Assembly (NCBI RefSeq): GCF_020805785.1
Contig: NZ_JAJGZV010000013.1
Location: 1-64,000, forward strand
Direction of reading: 5' to 3'
Source: Flavobacterium chungbukense
GTDB taxonomy: Bacteria > Bacteroidota > Bacteroidia > Flavobacteriales > Flavobacteriaceae
DNA length: 64,000 nt
The notes beneath the pieces were generated by a model. The model did not search any database. It saw only the letters and a program-made list of their open reading frames with translations, and was not told the DNA's origin. This document shows, piece by piece, positions 1 through 10,100 of this stretch. How positions within the stretch are numbered: the first letter of the stretch is position 1; the number at the start of each line of letters is the position of its first letter. A program made the translations under genes and the position numbers.

Positions 1-1
1 G

Positions 2-571
2 GTGACAATTCCAGAAAAGCCAAGCGCAGAATTATATATCGGACAGTTTACAGGTTTGAAAAGAGCCGATGCCGATTATATTCCGTTCTACATTGGAAAT
101 TACACTCTAGGCGCTGGATTTGCAGGTCGTCTGATGCAGACAGTTCGCGATAATGACGGACTTACGTATAACATTTCATCTGGTTTGGGAGGCAATATCG
201 AAACTGGAGGCTACTGGTTTGTAAATGCTTCTTTTAATCCAAATTTATTTCAGAAAGGTCTTGACGCAACTATGGTTCAAGTTGATAAATGGGTAAAAGA
301 AGGAATTACCGCTACAGAATTAGAAAATAAGAAAACCAATCTGATCGGAAGTTTTAAAGTCGGAATGTCAACAACAAACGGAATGGCAAGAACGATTCTG
401 AATTTCATTGAAAGAGGATTGGAACCAAATTATATCGAACAATATCCTAATGATATCCAAAAAGCAACTTTACAGCAGGTAAATGATGCTATTAAAAAAT
501 ACATTCAGTTGGATAAAATGATTATCATCAAATCGGGTTCTTTAGATAAAGACGGAAATCCTTTGAAATAA
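2..571 (+). CDS. M16-family zinc metallopeptidase, C-terminal part (5' truncated by window)
   Basis: This is the last 189 codons of a gene that starts before the window. The motif RLMQTVRDNDGLTYN, followed by an aromatic/Gly-rich strand and a helix with TELENKKTNLIG, is typical of the non-catalytic C-terminal half of insulinase/processing-protease-like M16 peptidases. In these proteins the RxxxGLxY segment helps bind substrate in the closed chamber. The zinc motif HxxEH would lie in the missing N-terminal part, so activity cannot be judged here. In Bacteroidota such proteins are usually periplasmic and often occur as pairs of half-size genes. A strong hairpin terminator follows 29 bp after the stop, so this gene closes its own transcription unit and is not linked to katG. 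Confidence 0.8.
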   Translation: MTIPEKPSAELYIGQFTGLKRADADYIPFYIGNYTLGAGFAGRLMQTVRDNDGLTYNISSGLGGNIETGGYWFVNASFNPNLFQKGLDATMVQVDKWVKEGITATELENKKTNLIGSFKVGMSTTNGMARTILNFIERGLEPNYIEQYPNDIQKATLQQVNDAIKKYIQLDKMIIIKSGSLDKDGNPLK

Positions 572-600
572 TTTGCTTACTGCATAGTATCAAGTAAAGA

Positions 601-624
601 AAACAACCTTCGGGTTGTTTTTTT
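601..624 (+). terminator. Intrinsic terminator of the M16 peptidase gene
   Basis: An 8-bp perfect stem (AAACAACC / GGTTGTTT) closes a TTCG tetraloop and is followed by a run of T. This is a textbook rho-independent terminator 29 bp after the stop codon. Confidence 0.9.
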
Positions 625-947
625 ATATATCTTAAATTGAAAAAACAACTTTGTTGGTGAGATGAAAAACATCATAAAAAGAAGTTAAATATGAAATCTA
701 CAGAAACAAGAAGTCCAAAAATTATCTTTAAATGTATTAACTTTAATATCAACTAAAATAAAAAAAAAATTAAAGCAGTCTTTTTAATTTGATTGAAACA
801 TTCTTAAAATCTGTTCTTTAAATTGTAATTTTTTATGATTAGCAGCTGGTAGAATCAATTTTATCTATCAGTAAAGAATTATTAATGATATTAACGAGTA
901 ACATCCTCTTTATATACTTTGTAAATTAGTAAAAAAACTTTTGAACT
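625..947 (+). other. Intergenic region upstream of katG
   Basis: About 320 bp of A/T-rich DNA without a supportable gene. It must hold the katG promoter. A TATACTTTG sequence near 921-929 resembles the Bacteroidota -7 box TAnnTTTG but has the wrong internal spacing, so I do not call it firmly. No obvious palindromic OxyR/PerR-like operator was recognised by eye. Confidence 0.5.
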
Positions 948-3206
948 ATGGAGAACCAATCAAACGACATCAGCAAATGCCCTTTTCATAATGGTGGCAT
1001 TGATAATCAAGCGGCATCAGGTACTAAAAATAACGACTGGTGGCCGAAACAGCTAAAAGTGAATATCTTGAGACAAAATTCACCATTATCTAATCCTTTG
1101 AACAAAGATTTTGATTATGCAGAAGCTTTTAAAAGCCTTGATCTTGAGGCTGTAAAAAAAGATCTTCATGAACTTATGACTGATTCACAAGACTGGTGGC
1201 CAGCCGATTTTGGTCACTATGGAGGTTTATTTATTAGAATGGCATGGCACAGTGCTGGTACTTATCGTGTACATGATGGCCGTGGTGGAGCGGGAGCAGG
1301 ACAGCAAAGATTTGCACCTTTAAACAGCTGGCCCGATAATGTTAGTCTTGATAAAGCCAGAAGACTTCTCTGGCCCATAAAACAAAAATATGGACAAAAA
1401 ATTTCGTGGGCAGACTTAATGATTCTAACCGGAAATATTGCGCTAGAATCTATGGGATTTAAAACATTTGGATTTGCAGGAGGGAGAGCTGATGTCTGGG
1501 AACCTGATGAATCAGTTTATTGGGGATCTGAAACGACATGGTTAGGTGGAGATGAACGCTATAATAATGGTTCTGATGGTGTTCCAAAAGATCATGGAGT
1601 TGTTTCGTCTGATGATGATCCCGATGGAAAAGTACATAGTAGAAATCTTGAAAAACCACTCGCGGCAGTTCAAATGGGATTAATTTATGTAAATCCTGAA
1701 GGTCCTGACGGAAATCCTGATCCTATTCTAGCAGCAAAAGATATTAGAGATACATTTGGCCGTATGGCAATGAATGATGAAGAAACTGTAGCATTAATTG
1801 CAGGAGGACATACTTTTGGTAAAACTCACGGTGCAGCTTCTTCAGATCATGTTGATAAAGAACCCGAAGCAGCTGATTTAGAATTACAGGGATTTGGATG
1901 GAAAAATAGTTTCGGTTCAGGAAAAGGAGCCGATGCTATAACTAGTGGACTTGAGGTTACTTGGACTAAAACGCCAACTCAGTGGAGTAATAATTTCTTT
2001 GAAAACTTATTTGAATTTGAATGGGAACTTTCTAAAAGTCCTGCAGGTGCGCATCAGTGGGTTGCAAAGAATGCAGATGCCATTATTCCAGATGCTTTTG
2101 ACAGTTCAAAAAAACATCTGCCAACTATGCTTACTACAGATTTATCTTTGAGATTAGATCCTGAGTATGAAAAAATATCACGTCGTTTTTTAGAAAATCC
2201 AGACCAGTTTGCCGATGCTTTTGCCCGTGCATGGTTTAAGTTAACACATCGTGACATGGGACCACGTGCACGCTATCTTGGACCAGATGTGCCTCAAGAA
2301 GTATTGTTATGGCAAGATCCTATTCCGGCAGTAAACCACAAATTGATAGAGGAGAATGATATAATTTTATTGAAAGAAAAAATATTAAATAGCGGACTAA
2401 GCATATCTGAGCTTGTTTCGGTTGCTTGGGCTTCGGCCTCTACTTTTAGAGGATCGGATAAGCGCGGTGGAGCAAATGGTGGGCGTATAAGACTGGCACC
2501 TCAAAAAGACTGGGAGGTAAATAATCCTTCAAATCTGACTAAAATTTTAGGTCAATTAGAAAGTATTCAGAGAGATTTTAATGCTGCACAAAGCGATGGA
2601 AATAAGGTTTCATTGGCAGATTTAATTGTTCTTGGAGGCTGTGCAGGAGTAGAAAAAGCAGCCAATACTACGGTTCCTTTTACTCCAGGTCGTATGGATG
2701 CGTCTGCTGAAGATACAGATGTGGAATCATTTGGATACTTAGAGCCTAAAGCAGATGGTTTTAGAAATTATAGAAAAACAAAATCGGCTATTTCGACAGA
2801 AGAACTTCTTATCGACAAAGCTAATTTATTGACACTTACAGCTCCTGAAATGACTGTGCTTTTAGGTGGTCTTCGAGTTTTGGATATTAATGCGGATGGT
2901 TCAAAAAATGGCGTTTTTACAGAGCGTCCTGGACAATTGACCAACGACTTTTTTATAAACTTGTTGGACATGAATACACAATGGAAAGCTGTTTCAAGCG
3001 ATAAAGAGTTATATTCTGGAAACAATAGAAGTACTGGACAGCTTAAATGGATTGCAACTCGTGCAGATCTTGTTTTTGGATCTAATTCAGAATTAAGAGC
3101 TGTCGCAGAAGTATACGCAAGTACTGATGCAAATGAAAAATTTGTAAATGATTTTATTAAGGTATGGAATAAAGTTATGAATCTAGATAGATTTGATTTA
3201 GCTTAA
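948..3206 (+). CDS. katG: Bifunctional catalase-peroxidase KatG
   Basis: A haem enzyme that removes hydrogen peroxide by catalase and peroxidase chemistry; full length at 752 residues. The distal-pocket triad is visible as Arg97, Trp100 and His101 in RMAWHSAGTYR. The residues of the Met-Tyr-Trp adduct that KatG needs for catalase activity are Trp100, Tyr247 (LIYVNPEGP) and Met273 (GRMAMND). The proximal haem ligand is His288 in GGHTFGKTHG. The second half is the usual haem-less duplicated peroxidase domain. There is no signal peptide, so it is cytoplasmic. The Trp-to-Tyr distance is about 25 residues longer than in the E. coli and Mycobacterium enzymes, because of an Asp/Gly-rich insertion around residues 206-230. 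It stands alone, closed by its own terminator, and is probably a stress gene unrelated to the glycan loci. Confidence 0.97.
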   Translation: MENQSNDISKCPFHNGGIDNQAASGTKNNDWWPKQLKVNILRQNSPLSNPLNKDFDYAEAFKSLDLEAVKKDLHELMTDSQDWWPADFGHYGGLFIRMAWHSAGTYRVHDGRGGAGAGQQRFAPLNSWPDNVSLDKARRLLWPIKQKYGQKISWADLMILTGNIALESMGFKTFGFAGGRADVWEPDESVYWGSETTWLGGDERYNNGSDGVPKDHGVVSSDDDPDGKVHSRNLEKPLAAVQMGLIYVNPEGPDGNPDPILAAKDIRDTFGRMAMNDEETVALIAGGHTFGKTHGAASSDHVDKEPEAADLELQGFGWKNSFGSGKGADAITSGLEVTWTKTPTQWSNNFFENLFEFEWELSKSPAGAHQWVAKNADAIIPDAFDSSKKHLPTMLTTDLSLRLDPEYEKISRRFLENPDQFADAFARAWFKLTHRDMGPRARYLGPDVPQEVLLWQDPIPAVNHKLIEENDIILLKEKILNSGLSISELVSVAWASASTFRGSDKRGGANGGRIRLAPQKDWEVNNPSNLTKILGQLESIQRDFNAAQSDGNKVSLADLIVLGGCAGVEKAANTTVPFTPGRMDASAEDTDVESFGYLEPKADGFRNYRKTKSAISTEELLIDKANLLTLTAPEMTVLLGGLRVLDINADGSKNGVFTERPGQLTNDFFINLLDMNTQWKAVSSDKELYSGNNRSTGQLKWIATRADLVFGSNSELRAVAEVYASTDANEKFVNDFIKVWNKVMNLDRFDLA

Positions 3207-3230
3207 TCTCAGTTTAAAATTATAATTTAT

Positions 3231-3258
3231 TAAGACGTCTTTTAAAGGCGTCTTTTTT
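3231..3258 (+). terminator. Intrinsic terminator after katG
   Basis: The inverted repeat AAGACG...CGTCTT is followed by TTTT, 25 bp after the katG stop codon. Confidence 0.85.
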
Positions 3259-3440
3259 ATTATAGTTTGGATTAATCAGCACTATTTAAGCATCAAATTG
3301 ATAGTGCAATTATCATTTTGATAGGTTTATAAAGTTTTACTTTTTGTTAAGTTGTTTAAAAGTAGTTAGTTATCAGTTTTGGTCTTTAAGTTGTGTATTT
3401 GTAATTATAATATAGACTTCACAAAATTGATAACAGATTT

Positions 3441-4058
3441 ATGGCTAATATGACAACTCAACAAAAAAATATAAAACACGGAACAAACGTATTGTTTAAT
3501 GATATAGAAGAAGATTTTTATATCGAAATAACAAACAGCAGTCATATTTCTTGGATTAGAGAAATAGCTGAAGTAACACATTCATCTGCATTAGCAAGAG
3601 GTACTGGAATTTCTGGGCGGTCTGCTGAAATATTGGAGAAAAAAATGCAGTGCGGAGAAGCAGTTATCGCTTTTGCATTGGACGGCAGATGGGCAGGTTT
3701 TGCTTTTATTTCTTCTTGGAATAACGATCTTTTTGTTTCGAATTCGGGATTAATTGTCGCGCCAGAATTTAGGCATACTGGTTTAGCAAAAAGAATTAAA
3801 AGAAAAATTTTCGATTTGAGCCGTCAAAAATATCCTGAAGCAAGTATATTTAGCCTTACTACTGGTTTGGCTGTGATGAAAATGAATCATGAACTCGGAT
3901 TTGAACCTGTTACTTATTCAGAACTTCCAAATGATGATGCTTTTTGGGAAGGTTGTAAAACTTGCATTAATTGTCCTATTTTGGTGAGTAAAGAACGAAA
4001 AAACTGTTTATGTACCGCAATGCTATTCAATCCAAAAAACAAAAAAAGTTCTATTTGA
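3441..4058 (+). CDS. GNAT-family N-acetyltransferase with C-terminal cysteine cluster
   Basis: A 205-residue cytoplasmic protein. The middle has the GNAT fold signature: SGLIVAPEFRHTGLAKRIKR matches the V-x-P-x-x-R-x-x-G-x-A/G acetyl-CoA pyrophosphate loop, and the MKMNHELGFEPV segment is the usual last helix and strand. After the fold comes a cysteine-rich tail (GCKTCINCP, then KNCLC). From memory, a similar tail occurs on the acetyltransferase encoded beside argG in many Bacteroidota, so this may be a stand-alone paralogue of that arginine-pathway protein. The cysteines could bind a metal, but that is inference. No arginine genes are nearby, and the gene converges on the GH3 gene. The substrate is unknown. 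Confidence 0.7.
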   Translation: MANMTTQQKNIKHGTNVLFNDIEEDFYIEITNSSHISWIREIAEVTHSSALARGTGISGRSAEILEKKMQCGEAVIAFALDGRWAGFAFISSWNNDLFVSNSGLIVAPEFRHTGLAKRIKRKIFDLSRQKYPEASIFSLTTGLAVMKMNHELGFEPVTYSELPNDDAFWEGCKTCINCPILVSKERKNCLCTAMLFNPKNKKSSI

Positions 4059-4102
4059 TAAGTGTCATTAATCTTATTGCGGATTTTTTCTTCTTATTAA
4101 AA

Positions 4103-4134
4103 AAAGAGCTTCAAAATATTGAAGCTCTTTAATC
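4103..4134 (-). terminator. Terminator between convergent genes (mainly for GH3)
   Basis: An 11-bp perfect stem (AAAGAGCTTCA / TGAAGCTCTTT) with a 6-nt loop. Read on the minus strand it is followed by a run of seven or more T, so it best serves the GH3 gene. It may also stop transcripts of the acetyltransferase gene. Confidence 0.85.
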
Positions 4135-4150
4135 ATTAATTTTAAAAAGA

Positions 4151-6766
4151 TTACTTTTCAAGTGATACAGTCTTACCAGTAAAGTTTATTCTTCCCGTTT
4201 TGATATCGCTTGAACCGTCAGGCTGTTTTCCTCCAACGGAAATAGTAAACCATCCTGGTTCTATTACACGCTGTTTTTTCTTGTTGATAAGCGACAATTG
4301 CCTTGGTGTGATGTTAAAAGTAACCGTTTTCGTTTCTCCTTTTTTAAGATAAATTCGTTCAAAACCTTCTAATTGCCAAATCGGACGGGGAGTTGAGGCT
4401 TTTTCGTCTTTCAAATATAATTCAGCAACCTCATCTCCGTCATGTTCTCCTGTGTTGGTTACATCAACAGAAACTTTAAAATCTGTTTCGGTAGTTAAAT
4501 TGGTTGGAAGCTGTAAATTAGAATATTGAAATTGGGTGTAACTTAACCCAAATCCGAATGGATATAAAGGGGTTTTATGGAAATATCGGTAAGTTCTGCC
4601 TTCCATATCGTAATTTTCAAACTTAGGAAGCTGATCTACCGATTTATAATACGTAACAGGAAGTCTTCCCGCTGGATTATAATCGCCAAAAAGTACATCG
4701 GCAATGGCATTACCGCCTTGCTGTCCTGGATATCCTGCCGTTAAAATTGCTGGCAAGTTATCATTTGCCCAATTTATTGAAAGCGCGCTACCGTTAATTA
4801 AAACCAATATAACTGGTTTTCCAGTTGCTTTAACCGCTTTCATAAGTTCTTCCTGATTGGATGGAAGATCAAGACTTGTGCGATCACCGCCATTAAAACC
4901 ATCTGCCTCAACTTTCATTTCTTCGCCTTCTAAGCGCTCATTTAAGCCTAAAACAAGAATTACGGCATCTGCTTGATTTGCAGTGTTAACAGCTTCAGTA
5001 ATTAGATTTTCTTCTGGTTCTGCCCATAATAATTGAGCAATGGCATCTCCGTAGAAATTCTGATATTTTACTTCGATTTTGTATTTTTTTCCTGCTTCTA
5101 AATCTATTTTTTGAGGACGGAAACGCGGATGATGATTATTTTTTCCACCAGTACTTTTTCCGCCTTCAATCTCAACAGTCATAAAGGGTTTTGACCATTC
5201 TGAGATGTTGTAAGTTCCTGTTTTCGGAACACTAAGATAGCCAGTCCATTTCACGCTGTATTTTCCCATTTTCAAACGAGGATCAGGAGTGTCAATGTCC
5301 CAATGAAAATCTATTTTATCATCTGTTCTGGTAAATAAAGGCGATCCGCTCCAATCTGAATTATTGTAATATTCGCCAATTAAACCTTGTGTCCCATTTT
5401 CATTTTGAAAATAAATAGACGGAATAATTTTCATCGCAGGAACCCCTTTTGCTAAATCTGTTCCTTTGGCATATAAAACTTTTGCGTTGGGTTCTAATTT
5501 GTTTTGAATTCCTTTAAGAACTGTCACAGGATTGCTCGGAACACCACTATAATTGCCCCATAAAGACTGAATATCATTTGCATTTGGCCCAATTACCGCA
5601 ACAGTTTTAATATCTTTAGAAAGAGGAAGCGTATGATTTTGATTTTTTAAAAGAACAATACTCTTTTGAGAAGCCACTCTGGCAAGATAGTCATGTGCCG
5701 CATTATTATTGTCACAATACGGAATTTGAGCGTAAGGAACAATTTCATCTGGATCAAACATTCCTAGCTTAAATCTTGCTGTAAATAAGCGTTTCACGGC
5801 AATATCAATGTCTGATTCATTAATCAATTTGCGATCAACTGCTTCTTTTAGAGATTTAAAACTGCTTCCGCATTCTAAATCTAAACCATCTTTTACCGCT
5901 AAAGCTGAAGCACTTGCAGCGTCATTGGTAATTTTATGATATTTCCAAATATCCGTCACGGCACCACAGTCAGAAACAATGTAACCATTAAATCCCCAAA
6001 CATTTCTAAGTATATTAAAAAGAAACGGACTAGCACTGCAAGATTCTCCTCTAAAACGATTGTAAGCTCCCATTACAGAATAAACATGTCCTTCTTTTAC
6101 CAAAGTTCGAAAGGCTGGAAGATAAGTTTCATAAAGATCTATATCGCTTGTATTGGCATCAAAAAAATGGCGAGATGGTTCTGGTCCGGAATGTACTGCG
6201 TAATGTTTGGCTGTAGCGACTACTTTCAAATATTTTTCATTATTTCCTTGGAGCCCATTCACATAATTCAAACCTAATTGACTGGTAAGGAAAGGATCTT
6301 CTCCATAAGTTTCGTGGCCGCGTCCCCAGCGAGGATCACGGAAAATATTGACATTGGGCGACCAAAATGTTAATCCCTGATACATGCCGTGCTGTCCTCT
6401 TCTTAAATATTCGTGATGTTTCGCACGAGCTTCATCAGAAATGGCGGTGGCAACGTCCAATACCAATTGACGATCCCAAGAAGAGGCAATTGAAATAGAT
6501 TGCGGAAAAACTGTTGCAAACCCTGCTCGTGCAACGCCATGAAGCGATTCGTTCCACCAATTGTATTCAGGTACACCCAAACGATCAATAGCTGGAGAAG
6601 AGTCCATCAATTGATTGATTTTTTCGTCTAGAGTCATTTTAGAAACCAAGTCATTAACACGCTGTTCTGTTGGTAGATTGGGATTTTTATAAAGATAATT
6701 TTCTTGCGCAAAAGTGGTTAAAGCAAAAAAATGCAACGCAATAATTATGGAGGATTTTTTTTTCAT
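4151..6766 (-). CDS. GH3 beta-glycosidase with inserted PA14 domain (beta-xylosidase/beta-glucosidase type)
   Basis: A secreted 871-residue exo-acting glycoside hydrolase. I place the start at 6766, where MKKKSSIIIALHFFALTTFAQ forms a clean signal peptide; a further 20 upstream codons are open but have no signal-peptide character. The N-terminal TIM barrel carries the nucleophile Asp266 in VSDCGAVTDIW, a form common in xylosidase-like GH3 members. The second alpha/beta sandwich domain is interrupted by a PA14 domain (around residues 440-580, beginning GLIGEYYNNSDW), which in other GH3 enzymes shapes the substrate pocket. A fibronectin-III-like domain ends the protein. It is divergent from HTCS1, so it probably belongs to the same pectin or hemicellulose side-chain regulon. 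The exact sugar (xylose, glucose or arabinose) cannot be decided from sequence alone. Confidence 0.92.
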   Translation of the reverse strand: MKKKSSIIIALHFFALTTFAQENYLYKNPNLPTEQRVNDLVSKMTLDEKINQLMDSSPAIDRLGVPEYNWWNESLHGVARAGFATVFPQSISIASSWDRQLVLDVATAISDEARAKHHEYLRRGQHGMYQGLTFWSPNVNIFRDPRWGRGHETYGEDPFLTSQLGLNYVNGLQGNNEKYLKVVATAKHYAVHSGPEPSRHFFDANTSDIDLYETYLPAFRTLVKEGHVYSVMGAYNRFRGESCSASPFLFNILRNVWGFNGYIVSDCGAVTDIWKYHKITNDAASASALAVKDGLDLECGSSFKSLKEAVDRKLINESDIDIAVKRLFTARFKLGMFDPDEIVPYAQIPYCDNNNAAHDYLARVASQKSIVLLKNQNHTLPLSKDIKTVAVIGPNANDIQSLWGNYSGVPSNPVTVLKGIQNKLEPNAKVLYAKGTDLAKGVPAMKIIPSIYFQNENGTQGLIGEYYNNSDWSGSPLFTRTDDKIDFHWDIDTPDPRLKMGKYSVKWTGYLSVPKTGTYNISEWSKPFMTVEIEGGKSTGGKNNHHPRFRPQKIDLEAGKKYKIEVKYQNFYGDAIAQLLWAEPEENLITEAVNTANQADAVILVLGLNERLEGEEMKVEADGFNGGDRTSLDLPSNQEELMKAVKATGKPVILVLINGSALSINWANDNLPAILTAGYPGQQGGNAIADVLFGDYNPAGRLPVTYYKSVDQLPKFENYDMEGRTYRYFHKTPLYPFGFGLSYTQFQYSNLQLPTNLTTETDFKVSVDVTNTGEHDGDEVAELYLKDEKASTPRPIWQLEGFERIYLKKGETKTVTFNITPRQLSLINKKKQRVIEPGWFTISVGGKQPDGSSDIKTGRINFTGKTVSLEK

Positions 6767-7154
6767 AGGTTTTTTGGTATTGCTAAATTTAATAATTTTT
6801 GATGCATTGTCATGAAAAAACAACAATACAAATTGGTTTTAATTTTTCAGAAGAGAATTGTGAGATAGTTCTAGATGGTTGATGATGATAAAAATAAGCT
6901 TCAGCTAATCCTTTTCGTTTTTCGTCTCTTTCCTAATTCACAAAACTAAATTCTTTCTAATTTTCAAGTTGGTATAAATTGCTATTTGAAGTATGTTATA
7001 AAGCTTTGGCCCGCAGTTAGTATTTGTATTCAATTCGTTTAAGGGAGACAAATCGCTATTTTTGAGGTGGTATTTTGCTCAAAAAGAAGGTAGTTTTAGG
7101 TTGGCATTGGAATTTTGATATTTTTGTAATCTGCTTAATTTTATAAAGTCTTAC
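6767..7154. promoter_or_regulatory. Divergent regulatory region between GH3 and HTCS1
   Basis: This 388-bp region should hold the promoters of both genes. On the plus strand TATTTTTG at 7119-7126 fits the Bacteroidota -7 box TAnnTTTG, 28 bp before the HTCS1 start. A TTG at 7101-7103 is a possible -33 box, though the 15-bp spacing is short. At 7050-7061 lies AAATCGCTATTT, whose reverse complement recurs exactly at 11689-11700 next to the SusC-operon operator. A one-mismatch copy is at 6976-6987. These may be binding sites for HTCS1. Confidence 0.5.
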
Positions 7155-10100
7155 ATGAAGAGAAATCTACTTATCATTTTTTTTTACTGCTTCAGCAGTT
7201 TGTGTGTTTCTCAATCTTCAGGAACTCTTACTCATTTTGCAAATGATTTAAAGTTGAGACAGTCACGTATTCTCGACATTCAGCAAGACCAAAAAGGATT
7301 TATCTGGCTTTCAACTTTCAATGGTCTGATTCGATATGATGGAAGTACTTTTCAAAAATTTAGAGTAAAACAAAATAGCGCATTAAATCTTATTTCGAAT
7401 CGCGTTTTTAAATTTAAGTTTGATAAAAGCGGAAGAATTTGGATTCAGTCTGAAAAGAATGATATTTATTACTTCGATACGCGTCAGCTTAGTTTTCATT
7501 ATCCTATTGAAAACGGAGCCTTAAAATCATCCAATATTGCATTTGTCGATTTCAAAGTAATGCCTTCAGGAAGAGTATGGCTCTTTCCAGAAGATAAAAA
7601 CTATTTAATTGCTTTTGAAGCCAATAAAAAAGTTAGAAAAATAGCATTTGATCCGACAAAAAAATGCGGAAAAATTCATAATGTTTTTGAAGATGCATTG
7701 GGAACAACTTGGTTTTTTACAGATGGAGGAATTTGCAGATTAAATAAAGGAAGTTCAGAACCTCAACATTTCTTTTTTAATGGAAAATCTTATTTGTTTG
7801 AATCTTATATGGAAACAAAAGAAGATTTATGGTTTGGAGGAAATGAAGGGAAATTTACACGTTACAATAAAAAATCAAGTACTTTCTTTGATTTTGAACT
7901 TGGAATAAAAGAAAATATCATTCAGACAGAACTTGTTGGACACAATAAAGTGCTGATCATCACCAGCGGACAAAATTTCTATTTTTATGATATAAAAACA
8001 GGCAAACTTACGGTTTATAATAGCGGAAATTTGGCTGGTTTTCCCAACAAAAAATTCAATTATTTAGGCTCTACGCGTGCTCGACAGTTTTGGTTTGAGA
8101 TTTTAGGATCAGGAGTATATCAGTTTGATCTTTTTACAGGAAAAATAAAATTGATGAAGATTGATTACAGTGATTCTGCAACTGGCGGAGGAGAAAGAAA
8201 AAGTTTCTTGCTCACTTCTCCAAATGGAACAGTTTGGATTCAATCTAATAATGCGCCATTTTCTTATTGGGATGAGAAGCAGGATAAATTATGTTCTATA
8301 ATTCGCTGTATAAACGAATCTAAAGAATCGGTTTCAGATTTGATGCACACTGCTATGTTTGACAGATTAGGAAATCTTTGGTTTTGTTCTTTCAAGCAAG
8401 GTTTAGATTTAGTCAATTTTAGTAATAGTAACTTTTCGGCCTTAAATCTAGATTCTTCAGGCGATCATCATAAACACAATGTAAGAAGTCTGATGAAGGA
8501 CAACAAAGGTAATCTTTGGGTAGGCAGTCGTAAAGAAAAAATCGCTTTGTTTGATTCTCAAAAAAGAAAAATCGGCTTTTTAGGTGCTGATGGTACATTG
8601 TCTCAAACAGGTCCAGCCTGGGGAGCAGATATCTACAGTATGCTCCAAGATACCAAAGGCAGAGTATGGATTGGCACAAGAGGAAATGGATTGTTTTGTC
8701 TTTTGCCAACCGATCAGCCGTTTCGATATAAGGTCACGAACTATAAATATGATGAAAAGGATAATTACAGTTTAAATTCTAATGATATTTTTAAAATTTT
8801 TCAAGCTTCAAATGGGCAAATTTACATTGCAACATGGGGCGGCGGAGTCAATATTATTCGTGAGTCTCATAACGGACTTCGTTTTATTAATTTCAAAAAT
8901 GAATTAAAAAACTATCCTATAAAAACAGCAGATAAAGTCCGTTCGATAGTTGAAAATAAAGACCACAAAATATTTTTTATTTCCTCTTATAAATTATTCT
9001 CCTTTGCGGAAGGAAATAAGACTACAAGTAAAATAAAGTTTAATGAATATTCTCAGGTTTCGGGTAATGATATTTTAGATATCCTGATTACACATGATAA
9101 TCAAATGGCGTTGGCAACCAATGGAATGGGCTTAATATTGGCAGATTTAGATCAAAAAGGAAAGCTGAATGTGAAGTCCATTTGGAATGAAATGGTTTCT
9201 TTCCCAGTTGAAGGAGTGGTGGCGATACAGGAAGATAAAAAAGGAAAAATCTGGTTGATGAGCGATAATCAGATGGTACGTTTTGATCCTAAAAATAATA
9301 GCGCAGAAACTTTTCCAGAACTAAAATCAATTATTGGAACCGAAATATTTTCGGAAGCAACCAAATGCGAACTTGCCAATGGAGAAATTGCTGTAGGATA
9401 TTCAAACGGAGTTATTTGTTTTAAACCAGAAGCAATAAAGCCATTTAATTTTAAACCTTATTTGGCGATTTCTGGGTTTTTAGTAAATAATAAAGAACTG
9501 CATGAACTAAACCCCGAAACTCCAAAAAATCCTGATCTGTTGGAAGAAGTTACATTAGAACACCATCAGAATTTTTTCAGGGTTCAAATTTCAGCGTTAG
9601 ATTATCTTAAAAGTGAAAATATTGTATATCGCTACAAACTGGAAGGAATTGATAAACAATGGAATTTTATAAAAGGAGGACAATCAATTAATTATACCAA
9701 TTTAGGAAGAGGAAATTACACACTTTTGGCGTCTTCTACGAATGGTCATAATTTATGGATGGATAATGAAAGGCAGATTAAAATTACGATTCGCCCTTCT
9801 GTGTGGGGAACTAATTTAGCCTATTTCTGCTATCTTTTACTAGCAGCTGGTTTGTTTTTACTAATTAAAAGAGCCATTATTACTATTGTAAAACTGCGAA
9901 ATGATGTTCGATTAGAGAAACAAATGGGAGAATTAAAATTGAAATTTTTCACAGACATTTCACATGAGATTCGAACCCCGCTTACTATGATTGCGGCTCC
10001 TTTAGAAGTAATGCTTTCAGATGATGAAATAAAAGATTCGGTAAAAAGCCAGCTTCGTGTTATTGAAAAAAGCAGTAATAAATTACTGAATTTAGTTAAT

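Noticed and set aside
921..929. TATACTTTG as the katG promoter -7 box
   Set aside because: Internal spacing does not fit TAnnTTTG and no -33 TTG is placed correctly.
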